64,000 bases of DNA from Sphingomonas baiyangensis (GCF_005144715.1 NZ_SWKR01000002.1:558001-622000), one strand, 5' to 3'. Counted from the first letter of the stretch, positions 1 through 9,426 are shown. The notes: generated by a model not told the origin, from the letters alone. Translations and numbers: made by a program.

Positions 1-616
1 TTCCGGCGTCGCCTCGGTCCGAAATGCCGCCCTGCCCACGGACCGTCAGACCTTCGAAATCGCGGCGCAGCCGGAAGTTGACGACGCCCGCGACGGCATC
101 GGGGCCGTAGATCGCCGAGTTGCCGCCGGTCAGGATATCGATCCCCTGGACCAGATCGGTCGGGATGGTGTTCACGTCGACCGAGTTCGAGCCCGGCTGC
201 GCGGTCACGTGGCGGCGACCGTTGACGAGCACCAGCGTGCGCGCGGTGCCGAGGTTACGCAGGTCGAGAATGCTGAGGCCGGCAGTGCCGATGAACCGGG
301 TCGAGTTCGCCGACGTGAAGGTTTGTCCGAGCTGCGGCAGGTTCTGCAGTGCGTTGCCGAGCGAGACGTCACCAGTGACGATGTCGTCGATCTCGACGGT
401 CGTGATCGGGTTGGTCGATTGCAGGTTCGGGCGATTGATGCGCGACCCCGTGACGATGATGGTTTCGGAATCATTGGCTGCTTCGAGGCTCTCCTCGGTC
501 TGCGCCGGATCACCTTCTTCCTGACCCGCAGTGGTCTGCGCCGCAGCGGCGGCCGGCATCATCAGACCGGCCGCCGGAACAAGCGCAGACGCGCAAAGCA
601 ACATACTAAAACGCAT
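1..616 (-). CDS. TonB-dependent receptor, N-terminal part (runs off the window)
   Basis: The frame opens at an ATG (616-614) behind an AAGGGG ribosome site and continues past the left edge, so only about 205 residues are present. It begins with a signal peptide (MRFSMLLCASALVPAAGLMM, then an Ala-rich cleavage region). A plug domain follows, with recognisable receptor signatures ETIIVTGSRI at about residue 50 and LVNGRRH near 130. Such outer-membrane receptors import siderophores, carbohydrates or other bulky ligands using TonB energy. The beta barrel lies outside the window, so the ligand cannot be inferred. A 16-bp palindrome lies 93 bp upstream of the start and may be its operator. Confidence 0.9.
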   Translation of the reverse strand, partial: MRFSMLLCASALVPAAGLMMPAAAAAQTTAGQEEGDPAQTEESLEAANDSETIIVTGSRINRPNLQSTNPITTVEIDDIVTGDVSLGNALQNLPQLGQTFTSANSTRFIGTAGLSILDLRNLGTARTLVLVNGRRHVTAQPGSNSVDVNTIPTDLVQGIDILTGGNSAIYGPDAVAGVVNFRLRRDFEGLTVRGQGGISDRGDAG

Positions 617-708
617 GGCAAAACCCCTTTTTTGGATAGGGGCATACGACTAGATGATTGCGCGACGTGCAAACAAAAGAAGCAAGATTGGTAATATTGA
701 TGTGAGAC

Positions 709-724
709 GTTGCAATATTGCAAC
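709..724. promoter_or_regulatory. Perfect 16-bp palindrome upstream of the TonB receptor
   Basis: The sequence GTTGCAATATTGCAAC is a perfect palindrome in an AT-rich gap of 135 bp between the end of the thiolase gene and the start of the TonB-dependent receptor. It is the only dyad of this kind in the gap. Its symmetry and AT-rich centre suit a dimeric repressor or activator site. No cognate regulator is visible nearby, so regulation of the receptor is an inference. Confidence 0.45.
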
Positions 725-751
725 ACGGGTGTGTTATCTTATTAGGTCAGT

Positions 752-1924
<1,173 letters not shown>

Positions 1925-1955
1925 GCTGGCTTGCTCCTTTGGAAGTGGTTGGGGG

Positions 1956-3026
1956 CTATCTAGGGGCGGCGGCGCTGGTTAGCCAGTCGGCGAGCGGCTC
2001 CCACAATTGCGCGCGGGCGTGGCGGCCGACGATCATGCCGACATGGCCCGCCGACAGCACGCGGCGATCGGCGAGGCCGATGGCGCTGGCGGCAGGCACG
2101 ATGCGGTCGCTCGCCGATACGAACTCGATGAGCGGGCAGTCGAGCGCGGCCGGATCGACGATGCGTCCGCCGACGTGCCAACGGCCGGTGCCGGGCAGGT
2201 CGGCGTCGAACAGATCGTCGAACAACTGCCGGCCCGCGGCATAGGTGAGGGGGGCGCCGCCATTCGCCCAATCCTCGAGCATCACGAAATCGCGGGCGGC
2301 GTTGCTGGCGGGATCGAGGCCCGCGAACCGCGCGAACTTGGCGACGATGCGGGCGGGATCGAGCTGCCAGAAGCCTGACTGGAGTACTTCCATCGGTACA
2401 AGGCCGAGCGCGGCGCAGGTCGGCTCGGCGGCGGCCCACAAATCGGCGATGCGCGCGCGCGCCGCTTCGCCGAAGCCTGCGAAGCGCCATGGCGCGGCGA
2501 TCAGCGCAACGCCCGAAACGGGCGTGTGCGCCGCCGCCGCGAGCGCCAGCGTGCCGCCGAGGCAATAGCCCGCGAGCAGCGGTGCGCCGCCAATGCTGCG
2601 CAGCAACGGCAGCAGCAGATCGGTGACATGCGCAACGAGATCGCGGCCGCGATCGGCGGGCTCGGGCGTACCCCAATCAATCATGTGTGCGGCAAAGCCG
2701 CGACCCGCGAGCCAGCGCAGTAGCGAACGATCGGGCGCGAGGTCGAGCACTTGCGGCGGGTTGATGATCGACGGGACGACGACCAGTGGCGTGCCGTCGT
2801 TCGAATAGCGCCGCAACGTAGCGTGGCCGGCCGTCGCGACAACGGGCAGGGGAGCCGGAGGAATGTCTCGGGGCGCGGCTTGATAGGCGGCGAGCCCGGC
2901 AAGGGCGCGTGCGCGGATTTCGGGCGCATCGCGCGTTTCATGCTGCAGCAGCGCAAGAAACAGCGGCAGCGGGCGCGGCGCTTGTTGCGGCGCGACATTG
3001 ATCGGTGATAGGCAGGAGGCAGTCAT
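1956..3026 (-). CDS. PhaC-like alpha/beta hydrolase (short poly(3-hydroxyalkanoate) synthase homologue)
   Basis: The 356-residue protein has the lipase-box variant G-Y-C-L-G-G with cysteine as nucleophile (C155), an aspartate in SASD (D307) and a histidine in AGHVGM (H328). This is the Cys-Asp-His triad of PHA synthases rather than the Ser triad of esterases. Its length matches class III PhaC (about 355 residues) and not the roughly 600 residues of class I enzymes. No PhaE partner is seen. It is followed by a thiolase and is divergent from phaR, with only 15 bp between the two start codons. Polymer synthesis is the best guess; a CoA-dependent hydrolase or depolymerase role remains possible. 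Confidence 0.75.
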   Translation of the reverse strand: MTASCLSPINVAPQQAPRPLPLFLALLQHETRDAPEIRARALAGLAAYQAAPRDIPPAPLPVVATAGHATLRRYSNDGTPLVVVPSIINPPQVLDLAPDRSLLRWLAGRGFAAHMIDWGTPEPADRGRDLVAHVTDLLLPLLRSIGGAPLLAGYCLGGTLALAAAAHTPVSGVALIAAPWRFAGFGEAARARIADLWAAAEPTCAALGLVPMEVLQSGFWQLDPARIVAKFARFAGLDPASNAARDFVMLEDWANGGAPLTYAAGRQLFDDLFDADLPGTGRWHVGGRIVDPAALDCPLIEFVSASDRIVPAASAIGLADRRVLSAGHVGMIVGRHARAQLWEPLADWLTSAAAPR

Positions 3027-3041
3027 GCAGCGAGGGCCTCA

Positions 3042-3584
3042 ATGAAGAAAGCATCCGCGGCCGATGGCCCCGTCGTCATCAAGAAATACGCCAATCGCAG
3101 GCTCTACAACACCGAAACCTCATCGTACATCACGCTCGATCATCTCGCGGCGATGACGCGCGAGGGCCGCGACTTCAAGGTGATCGACGCACGCAGCGAC
3201 GACGACATCACGCACAACGTGCTGACGCAGATCATCATGGAGGAGGAAGCGCGCGGCGGCCAGACGATGCTGCCGGTAAGCTTCCTGCGCCAGCTCATCA
3301 GCCTGTACGGCGACAGCATGCAGACGATGGTGCCGGGCTATCTCGAAGCCTCGATGGACAGTTTCCGCCGCAATCAGGAGCAGTTCAAGTCGGCGGTCGA
3401 GGGTGCGTTCGCGCATTCGCCCTTCGCCGAGATCGCCAAGCGCAACATGGAGATGTTCGAGGCCGCGACACAGGCATTCAAGCGGCCCGGCGCCGCCGCC
3501 ACGCCGGCGGCGAAGGACGACGAGATCGCTTCGCTAAAGGCACAGCTCGCCGAATTGCAGGCGAAGGTCGACAAGCTCGGCTAG
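3042..3584 (+). CDS. phaR: Polyhydroxyalkanoate synthesis repressor PhaR
   Basis: The 180-residue protein carries the PHB/PHA accumulation regulator DNA-binding region at its N-terminus (VVIKKYANRRLYNTETSSY, residues 11-29, then a DARSDDDITHNVLTQII segment). The PHB-accumulation domain follows, and the C-terminal 30 residues are a probable coiled coil (EIASLKAQLAELQAKVDKL). PhaR binds polymer granules and represses phasin and its own gene when polymer is absent. A GAGGG ribosome site six bases before the ATG supports the start. It diverges from the PhaC-like gene, and its end overlaps the convergent DUF4345 gene by 4 bp. Confidence 0.93.
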   Translation: MKKASAADGPVVIKKYANRRLYNTETSSYITLDHLAAMTREGRDFKVIDARSDDDITHNVLTQIIMEEEARGGQTMLPVSFLRQLISLYGDSMQTMVPGYLEASMDSFRRNQEQFKSAVEGAFAHSPFAEIAKRNMEMFEAATQAFKRPGAAATPAAKDDEIASLKAQLAELQAKVDKLG

Positions 3585-3985
3585 ATCCTGCCGCAGCGCC
3601 GCGCGACGCGGCGTTGCCACAGCAGGATGACGGGGACGACGCCGAGTTCGATGCCGAGACCGACCAGATGGCCGGTCGAGGGCGCGCCGACGACGAGCAG
3701 GCTCGCCAGCCGGGCGATGCCGCCTGTGATGACCATCGCGCCCAGGAGCGCGAGGCGCGGTGCCATCGTCTCGATGCGCGGCACGGTGCCTAGGAAGGCG
3801 AGCCCCATCACGAGGAAGATGCCCGAGAGATAGCGGAAGTGGCTGTCGAGATCGGTGGGCACGGGTGCCGGCGCGCCGAGCCATCGCGGGCCGTGGATGA
3901 GGCTGAGCGTCGCCGCCGACAGCGGCACGGCGCAGGTGACGGCGATCGCGATCTGGAGCGCGCGGCGTTCGGCGCCGGGGCTCAT
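3581..3985 (-). CDS. DUF4345 family membrane protein
   Basis: This 134-residue protein has four predicted membrane helices (about residues 10-28, 50-66, 78-97 and 108-122) and the short cytoplasmic tail typical of the DUF4345 family, whose function is unknown. The stop overlaps the convergent phaR stop by 4 bp. The start overlaps the stop of the upstream DUF2721 gene (ATGA arrangement), so the two are probably co-translated. Nothing in the sequence ties it to polymer metabolism beyond position. Confidence 0.75.
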   Translation of the reverse strand: MSPGAERRALQIAIAVTCAVPLSAATLSLIHGPRWLGAPAPVPTDLDSHFRYLSGIFLVMGLAFLGTVPRIETMAPRLALLGAMVITGGIARLASLLVVGAPSTGHLVGLGIELGVVPVILLWQRRVARRCGRI

Positions 3986-4446
3986 GGGCGCTGTTCCAGT
4001 TCGAGCAGTTCGGAGCGGATGTGGATCGCCTTGAGCGACAGTCGTACCTCGACGAGAAAGGCGAACAGCCCGAGCATCAGCGCCAGCATCGACAGGATGA
4101 AGGCGACCGCGACGACGGTGCCGATCGCGAGCTTGATGAGCGAGGCGATGAACATCAGCGCGACGACGATGCAGATCATCACCGCGCTGGCGGTGACGAG
4201 CACGATCGCGGCGTTGATGACGGTGATGCGCCGGTCGATGCGGCGCAGCTCCCAGACGTGGCGATCATGCTCGGGCCCGGTCGATCGCGGATGGAGCTGC
4301 TCGAGGCTGCGCGCACGATCGATGATGCGCGCCAGCCGCCCGGTCATGACGTTGAGGATGCCGCCGATCCCGGCGAGCAGGAACACCGGCGCGATCGATA
4401 CCTGGATCGTCTCGGCGACGGTGGAGAGGACGGGAGCGAACACCAT
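3982..4446 (-). CDS. DUF2721 family membrane protein
   Basis: The 154-residue protein matches the DUF2721 pattern. An N-terminal membrane helix with VFLLAGIGGILNVMTGRLAR is followed by an RIIDRAR segment and a charged loop, and then by two long hydrophobic helices at about residues 78-105 and 110-135. The C-terminus is an amphipathic, glutamate-rich helix. Function is unknown. It forms a two-gene unit with the downstream DUF4345 gene through a 4-bp overlap, and it diverges from the GNAT gene at 4536. Confidence 0.75.
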   Translation of the reverse strand: MVFAPVLSTVAETIQVSIAPVFLLAGIGGILNVMTGRLARIIDRARSLEQLHPRSTGPEHDRHVWELRRIDRRITVINAAIVLVTASAVMICIVVALMFIASLIKLAIGTVVAVAFILSMLALMLGLFAFLVEVRLSLKAIHIRSELLELEQRP

Positions 4447-4535
4447 TGCCGCGCCATAGCGGGGCCGGGCACGAAATGCGACGGGCGGTTTGCCGCGCTA
4501 CCTTGCGGTAACGCATCGGCTGCTATGCCGGACCG

Positions 4536-5651
4536 ATGAGCAAGCCCCTGCCGCTGAGCGCGTTCGAGCGCCTGCCGCCCGTCCACCATGTCGAGCATGT
4601 CGACGGGCTGGCATCGGCGATCGATCTGGTCGCGGCGCGCGCGCGGCCGAGCCACCGCTTTTTGCGCTATGGCTGGTTCGCCGCTGCGCTGGCGGCCTAT
4701 GGCGGCGCGGCGCGCACATTGGTGGTGACGCGCGAGAGCAGCCCGGTGGCGGCACTGCCGCTGGTGCGGCTGCACGCGCGGCTGCCGGGGATGTTCACGG
4801 TGGCGGGCAGCTACTGGCCGTTCCGGTCGTTTCCGGTGAGCGAGGATGCCGATCCGGCGGCGATCGCGGCGCTGCTCGCTGGCGTGGCGCGCGAAGGCTA
4901 CGGCTTTCGCATGGGGCCGGTCTATGACGACGACCCGGCGCTGGCGCTGCTGCGCGCGGCGGCGGCGGCGAGCGGGTGGACGGCGATGCCGCGCGACGTG
5001 GCCGAGAGCTTCGTGCTCGATATCGCCGCCCAGCAAGCCGAGGGCGCGTGGCCGCGCAACTCGACGCTTAAGAAGAACCGCTTCCACGAGAAGCATCTGG
5101 CCGCGCACGGTGCGCTCGACTGGCGCTTCGTGTCGGGCGACGACTGGAACGAGGCGAGCTTCGCGGCGCTGGCGGCCGTCGAGGACGCGAGCTGGATCGC
5201 CGATCGTACCGATGGCAGCGACGCCAAGTTCACTGCCCACGGGCACGGCGCATTCTGGCGCGCCGCCGCGCTCGACCGGCCGATCGCCGAGATGATGTGG
5301 GCCGCGCTCCTCGAAGTCGATGGCAAGCCCGCCGCCTTCTCGTTCGATCTCAATGCCGGCGCGCTCAAATATGCGATCGCCAACAGCTACGATCCCGCCT
5401 TCGCCAAGCATTCGCCCGGCAAGCTGCTCTATTACCGTAACCTCGTGCGCGGCATCGACGACGGCATCGCGCGCGTCGATTGGGGTGCGGGAGACAGCGG
5501 CTACAAGCGCACCATCGGTGCCGCACCGGGGCCGATGATCCGCGACTGGCTGTTCGTGCGGCCGGGCCCGGCGAGCTGGGTGGCGCGGATGCTGCGCGGC
5601 CGGTGGGCGGGCAGCGGGCAGGCGCAGCAAGGCGCCGACGCGAGCAGTTAG
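4536..5651 (+). CDS. GNAT-type acetyltransferase-like protein (BioF2/CelD-like domain)
   Basis: The 371-residue protein resembles the GNAT_6 (BioF2/CelD-like) family found in capsule and cellulose gene neighbourhoods and related to FemAB peptidyl transferases. Visible marks are the W-x-R-NSTLKKNRFHEK segment near residue 175 and a C-terminal half with PAAFSFDLN and LLYYRNLVRGIDDG, where acyl-CoA binding is expected. The terminal GDSGYKRTIGAAP motif is also typical. The donor and acceptor are unknown. It is a stand-alone gene, and its stop overlaps a small convergent gene by 4 bp. Confidence 0.7.
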   Translation: MSKPLPLSAFERLPPVHHVEHVDGLASAIDLVAARARPSHRFLRYGWFAAALAAYGGAARTLVVTRESSPVAALPLVRLHARLPGMFTVAGSYWPFRSFPVSEDADPAAIAALLAGVAREGYGFRMGPVYDDDPALALLRAAAAASGWTAMPRDVAESFVLDIAAQQAEGAWPRNSTLKKNRFHEKHLAAHGALDWRFVSGDDWNEASFAALAAVEDASWIADRTDGSDAKFTAHGHGAFWRAAALDRPIAEMMWAALLEVDGKPAAFSFDLNAGALKYAIANSYDPAFAKHSPGKLLYYRNLVRGIDDGIARVDWGAGDSGYKRTIGAAPGPMIRDWLFVRPGPASWVARMLRGRWAGSGQAQQGADASS

Positions 5652-5773
5652 CCGGCGGTGCGGCTGCGCCGGTCGCCGGTGCGGCGCTCGGGACCGCGAT
5701 ACGCCGGATCGGCGGCCTGGCGGCGATCGGTGCCGCGGCGCTCGGGCGCGGGGGCGGGCGGGATTTCGTTCAC
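5648..5773 (-). CDS. Small arginine-rich protein of 41 residues
   Basis: A short frame starts at GTG (5773-5771) five bases after a strong AGGAGAG ribosome site and ends with TAA, overlapping the end of the convergent acetyltransferase gene by 4 bp. The product is very hydrophilic and contains two related blocks, PERRGTDRRQ and PERRTGDRRS, so it is an internal duplication of an ERRxxDRR-type motif. It has no signal peptide or membrane segment. I do not recognise the family. The good ribosome site, tidy overlap and internal repeat argue that it is real. Confidence 0.55.
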   Translation of the reverse strand: MNEIPPAPAPERRGTDRRQAADPAYRGPERRTGDRRSRTAG

Positions 5774-5927
5774 GAACTCTCCTGTCGAAGTCGCAAGTCT
5801 TGCACGCAGGCATGAAGATTTGCTTTGCGTGGCGAACAAGTTAGCGCCGAGCCCTGCCGCCCGGGGTTGCGGAAGCGGGCGTCGTCTGGTCCATGGGTCT
5901 CCAAGCCAAGATTGGAAGGGGACAGGA

Positions 5928-7331
5928 ATGGCCGGCGGACTGATGCGCTTGAAGCCAGTCGAGGAATCGCAGGCGGCAAGCGGGGCGAGCAAACTCAACG
6001 CCACGCTTTCGTGGCCGCATCTGGTGGCGCTGGGCGTGGGCGCGATCGTCGGCACGGGCATTCTGACGCTGATTGGCGTGGGTGCCGATCGCGCGGGGCC
6101 GGCCGTCATCCTGTCGTTCGTCATCGCTGGCGGCATCTGCGCCTGCGCCGCGCTCGCCTATGCCGAAATGGCGACGATGATGCCCGCCTCGGGGGCGGCC
6201 TACAGCTATTCCTACGCCGTGCTCGGCGAGATCGTGGCGTGGATCGTCGGGTGGAGCCTGATTCTCGAATATTCGCTCGTGGTTTCTACCGTGGCGGTCG
6301 GCTGGTCGGGCTATGCTGCGCCCTTGCTGACGAGCATCGGCTTTCCCGTGGCGCTGACGCAGGGGCCCGAGCTTGGCGGGCTGGTCAACGTGCCGGCGGT
6401 GGGCATCATCGCGGTGGTCGCTGGCCTGCTGATCTTCGGCACGCGCGAATCGGCGACGCTCAATGCGGTGCTGGTGGTCGTGAAGATGATCGCGCTGGCG
6501 GTGTTCGTGTTCGTGGCGCTGCCCTATTTCGACGCCGCCAATCTCGAGCCGTTCAGCCCCTATGGCTTCGCCAAGTCGGTGGGTGCCGACGGCATCGAGC
6601 GCGGCGTGATGGCGGCGGCGGCGATCATCTTCTTCGCCTTTTACGGCTTCGACGCGATCTCGACCGCAGCGGAGGAAACCAAGAATCCGGGGCGTGATCT
6701 CGCGATCGGCATCGTGGGATCGATGATCGCGTGCATCGCCATCTACATGCTGGTCGCGGTCGCGGCGGTGGGCGCGCTTTCGTACACCGAGTTCGGCAAC
6801 AGCCCCGAGCCGCTGGCGCTGATCCTGCGCCAGCTCGGCCAGCCGGGCTTCGCGACGTTCCTGGCGATCTCGGCGGTCATCGCGCTGCCGACGGTGCTGC
6901 TGGCATTCCTGTTCGGGCAAAGCCGCATCTTCTTCACGATGGCGCGCGACGGGATGCTGCCGCGCAGCCTGGCGACGATCTCGTCGCGCGGATCGCCAGT
7001 GCGGATCACTATCTTCACCGCCATCCTGGTGGCGATCATCGCGGGCGTTCTGCCGATCGACCAGATCGCGGCGCTGGCCAATGCGGGGACGCTCGCGGCG
7101 TTCATCGCGGTATCGCTGTGTATGCTTGTGTTGCGCCGGCGTGCGCCGAATGCCGAGCGGCGCTTCCGCACGCCGCTGGCATGGGTAGTGGGGCCGGTGG
7201 CGATCCTCGGATGCCTCTATCTGTTCTTCAGCCTGCCGACGCAGACGCAGTTCTGGTTCCTGCTGTGGAACGTGGCCGGCGTGCTCGTCTATTTCGGCTA
7301 TTCGCGCCGCAACGCCGCGGCGGCGGAGTGA
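5928..7331 (+). CDS. APC-superfamily amino acid permease
   Basis: The ATG at 5928 is chosen because a GGGGACAGG ribosome site precedes it and the frame upstream of it is non-homologous. The 467-residue protein has about 12 membrane segments. It opens with the APC family signature VGAIVGTGILTLIGVGAD in helix 1 and has the AxxYAEMATMMPASGAAYSYSY segment in helices 2-3. The EETKNPGRDLAIGI loop follows helix 6. This pattern is typical of basic amino acid or cationic permeases (YfnA/CAT-like). Substrate is unknown. Its stop codon overlaps the GTG of the next gene. Confidence 0.88.
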   Translation: MAGGLMRLKPVEESQAASGASKLNATLSWPHLVALGVGAIVGTGILTLIGVGADRAGPAVILSFVIAGGICACAALAYAEMATMMPASGAAYSYSYAVLGEIVAWIVGWSLILEYSLVVSTVAVGWSGYAAPLLTSIGFPVALTQGPELGGLVNVPAVGIIAVVAGLLIFGTRESATLNAVLVVVKMIALAVFVFVALPYFDAANLEPFSPYGFAKSVGADGIERGVMAAAAIIFFAFYGFDAISTAAEETKNPGRDLAIGIVGSMIACIAIYMLVAVAAVGALSYTEFGNSPEPLALILRQLGQPGFATFLAISAVIALPTVLLAFLFGQSRIFFTMARDGMLPRSLATISSRGSPVRITIFTAILVAIIAGVLPIDQIAALANAGTLAAFIAVSLCMLVLRRRAPNAERRFRTPLAWVVGPVAILGCLYLFFSLPTQTQFWFLLWNVAGVLVYFGYSRRNAAAAE

Positions 7332-7906
7332 GAGGCTTGGCGATCGTGGTGGCGGCGCTGCTGCTTGGCGGCTGCGCCACCGCGATCCCGCGGTTGGCCG
7401 ACGGCAGCGTCGCCGCTGGCGAACCCGCGCGCACGCCCGACGTCTATTACGAGCCGAGCCCGCCCGAAGTGGTCGAGGCGATGCTCAAGCTGGCTAACGT
7501 CGGGCCGGGCGACGTCGTCTATGACCTGGGATCGGGCGACGGGCGTATCCCGATCGCCGCCGCGCGCGATTTCGGCGCACGCGGCGTGGGCATCGAGATC
7601 GACCCGCGACTGGTGGCGGTAGCGCGCGAGAACGCCGCGCAGGCGGGCGTCGGCGACCGCGTGACGTTTCGCGGCGAGGATTTCTTCGAGGCCGACCTGT
7701 CGGGCGCGAGCGTAGTGACGTTGTTCCTGTTCCCGAGCATCAACCGGCGGCTCGCACCGCGCCTGCTGGCGCAACTGAAGCCCGGCTCGCGCGTGATCGG
7801 CCATTATCACGCGGTTCCCGGTTGGACGCCTGATGCGCGCATCCGCGTGCGCGGTCGGCCACTCTATCGCTGGACGATTCCGGTGCAGGCGGGGGCTACC
7901 AACTGA
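7328..7906 (+). CDS. Putative lipoprotein with a class I SAM-dependent methyltransferase domain
   Basis: Translation is assigned to GTG 7328, which overlaps the permease stop (GTGA), giving 192 residues. The N-terminus looks like a lipoprotein signal (VVAALLLGGC), and the rest is a Rossmann methyltransferase. Motif I is DLGSGDGRIPIAAA and motif II is VGIEIDP. The later segments VVTLFLFPSINRRL and LKPGSRVIGHYH recall the FAM173/ATPSCKMT type of lysine methyltransferase. A SAM enzyme exported across the membrane would lack cofactor, so either the lipobox is coincidental or the protein faces an unusual compartment. The substrate is unknown. Confidence 0.72.
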   Translation: MRGLAIVVAALLLGGCATAIPRLADGSVAAGEPARTPDVYYEPSPPEVVEAMLKLANVGPGDVVYDLGSGDGRIPIAAARDFGARGVGIEIDPRLVAVARENAAQAGVGDRVTFRGEDFFEADLSGASVVTLFLFPSINRRLAPRLLAQLKPGSRVIGHYHAVPGWTPDARIRVRGRPLYRWTIPVQAGATN

Positions 7907-7911
7907 TCTCG

Positions 7912-8448
7912 TCAGCCGCGTAGCGGGTAGCGTTCTATCGCTTCGTAACGCGCGCCTTCATGGCCCAGCGTGCTCTCGTACAGATAGAAATGCTCGACCG
8001 GAAACGGCGGGCTGGCAAGGCCGGCATGATCGGCCAGGAAGCGATCGACCGGGCCGGCGCTGCCGCCCATCCGCGCGAGCGTGACGTGCGGCAGATAGGC
8101 CCTCCCTTCCCGCGGCAAGCCGATGGCGGCGAGCGCCTGATCGACCTTGCGGTGGAGGCGCGCGATATCGTCATGCGGGCGTAGCCCCGCCCATAGTGTA
8201 TGGACGCGCCCGCGCCGATCGAAGCTGCCCACGCCTTCGACTCGTAGCGCGAAGGGCGCGGCGCGCAGGCTGCCCAGTGCGATCGCCACTTCCTCGGCCA
8301 GCGGGCGTTCGACTTCGCCGATGAAGCGCAGCGTCGCGTGGAGCTGGTCGCCGTCCTGCCAGCGCGCGCCGGGCACGCCGCCCATCGCCGCGATCAGTTG
8401 CGCGCGGACCGTGGCGGGCGGGCGGATGGCGACGAACAGGCGATGCAT
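7912..8448 (-). CDS. thpR: RNA 2',3'-cyclic phosphodiesterase
   Basis: The 178-residue protein belongs to the 2H phosphoesterase family and has both catalytic H-x-T motifs: HATL (H37) and HVTL (H121). The N-terminal MHRLFVAIRPP and the FIGEV segment are typical of ThpR/LigT, which opens 2',3'-cyclic phosphates and was described as a 2'-5' RNA ligase. It is single-copy here, convergent with the methyltransferase gene (5 bp gap). A perfect 18-bp palindrome lies just upstream of its start. Confidence 0.92.
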   Translation of the reverse strand: MHRLFVAIRPPATVRAQLIAAMGGVPGARWQDGDQLHATLRFIGEVERPLAEEVAIALGSLRAAPFALRVEGVGSFDRRGRVHTLWAGLRPHDDIARLHRKVDQALAAIGLPREGRAYLPHVTLARMGGSAGPVDRFLADHAGLASPPFPVEHFYLYESTLGHEGARYEAIERYPLRG

Positions 8449-8462
8449 AGCCCATGATTAAC

Positions 8463-8480
8463 CGCGAAGGCGCCTTCGCG
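8463..8480. repeat. Perfect 18-bp palindrome between thpR and the BAX-inhibitor gene
   Basis: CGCGAAGGCGCCTTCGCG is a perfect dyad located 15 bp upstream of the thpR start, in the divergent gap before the BAX-inhibitor gene. It lacks an adjacent T-run, so it is not an obvious terminator. It may be a protein-binding dyad or a structural repeat. Confidence 0.4.
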
Positions 8481-8564
8481 CGATCCGGTTTCGCTTGAAA
8501 GCGGGGCGGGGAAGGGCGATATTCGAGACTATCCGGCGCTTGGTGCCGGGCAAAGGAGTTCGTA

Positions 8565-9308
8565 ATGGCAAACTGGTCTGATCCCCGGACGGCCGCCGCT
8601 CCCTATGCGACGGGCGCAGGTACGCGCTCTGCCGCGTATGATGCGGGGCTGCGGTCCTATATGCTTTCGGTCTACAACTACATGGCGTCGGGCGTGCTGC
8701 TGACCGGCATCGTCGCGCTGCTGTTTTCGATGGGCGGCGCAAGCTCGCCCGCGGCGGCGGTGTTCCAGTCGCCGGGCATCCTCAAATACGCGATCATGCT
8801 GTCGCCGCTGGCCTTCGTGCTGGTGCTGAGCTTCGGCATCAACCGCCTGTCGACGGGCACCGCGCAGCTGCTGTTCTGGGCGTTCGCGACGGTGATGGGC
8901 CTGTCGATGTCGACGATTTTCCTCGTCTACACCGGCTCGTCGATCGCGATCACCTTCTTCGCCACGGCGGCGGCGTTCCTGTCGCTGTCGATCTACGGCT
9001 ACACCACCAAGCGCAACCTGCAGGCGTTCGGCACCTTCCTCATCATGGGTCTGGTCGGCCTGATCGTGGCGAGCCTGCTCAACCTGTGGTTCCAGTCGGG
9101 CACGATGAGCCTCGTCATCAGCGCCATCGGCGTGCTGCTGTTCGCCGGCCTCACCGCCTATGACACGCAGCGCATCAAGCTGATGTACGATCAGGTGGCG
9201 GGTACCGACATGATGGGCAAGACGGTCATCATGGGCGCGCTGGCGCTGTATCTCGACTTCGTCAACATGTTCCAGTTCCTGCTCTCGTTCCTGGGCAGCC
9301 GCGAATAA
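8565..9308 (+). CDS. BAX inhibitor-1/YccA family membrane protein
   Basis: The 247-residue protein has the seven-helix layout of the Bax inhibitor-1 (TMBIM/YccA) family. The N-terminal 40 residues are hydrophilic. The family-specific segment GLTAYDTQRIKLMY follows helix 6, and the C-terminal helix is ALYLDFVNMFQFLLSFLG. Bacterial members are integral inner-membrane proteins; YccA modulates FtsH, and BsYetJ is a pH-gated calcium leak channel. Which role applies here is not visible. GGAG is present before the ATG (AAAGGAG), and a strong terminator follows, so it appears to be a single-gene unit. Confidence 0.9.
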   Translation: MANWSDPRTAAAPYATGAGTRSAAYDAGLRSYMLSVYNYMASGVLLTGIVALLFSMGGASSPAAAVFQSPGILKYAIMLSPLAFVLVLSFGINRLSTGTAQLLFWAFATVMGLSMSTIFLVYTGSSIAITFFATAAAFLSLSIYGYTTKRNLQAFGTFLIMGLVGLIVASLLNLWFQSGTMSLVISAIGVLLFAGLTAYDTQRIKLMYDQVAGTDMMGKTVIMGALALYLDFVNMFQFLLSFLGSRE

Positions 9309-9334
9309 CCCGCTGCAAACATTCGAGAATGCGA

Positions 9335-9365
9335 AGGCCCGGCGAGCGATCGCCGGGCCTTTTTG
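9335..9365 (+). terminator. Rho-independent terminator after the BAX-inhibitor gene
   Basis: An 11-bp GC-rich stem (AGGCCCGGCGA paired with TCGCCGGGCCT) with a GCGA tetraloop is followed at once by a run of T residues. It lies 27 bp after the BAX-inhibitor stop. Confidence 0.9.
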
Positions 9366-9426
9366 CTGCGCGGGAACGGGCGCTCGGGGGCTTCGTTGTC
9401 GGTAAAGAACTGACGGAGGGAATGTC

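Noticed and set aside
5658..5927. 90-residue N-terminal extension of the amino acid permease
   Set aside because: The extension is Arg-rich, overlaps the small convergent gene and its ribosome site, and has no homology. ATG 5928 with GGGGACAGG fits the family start.
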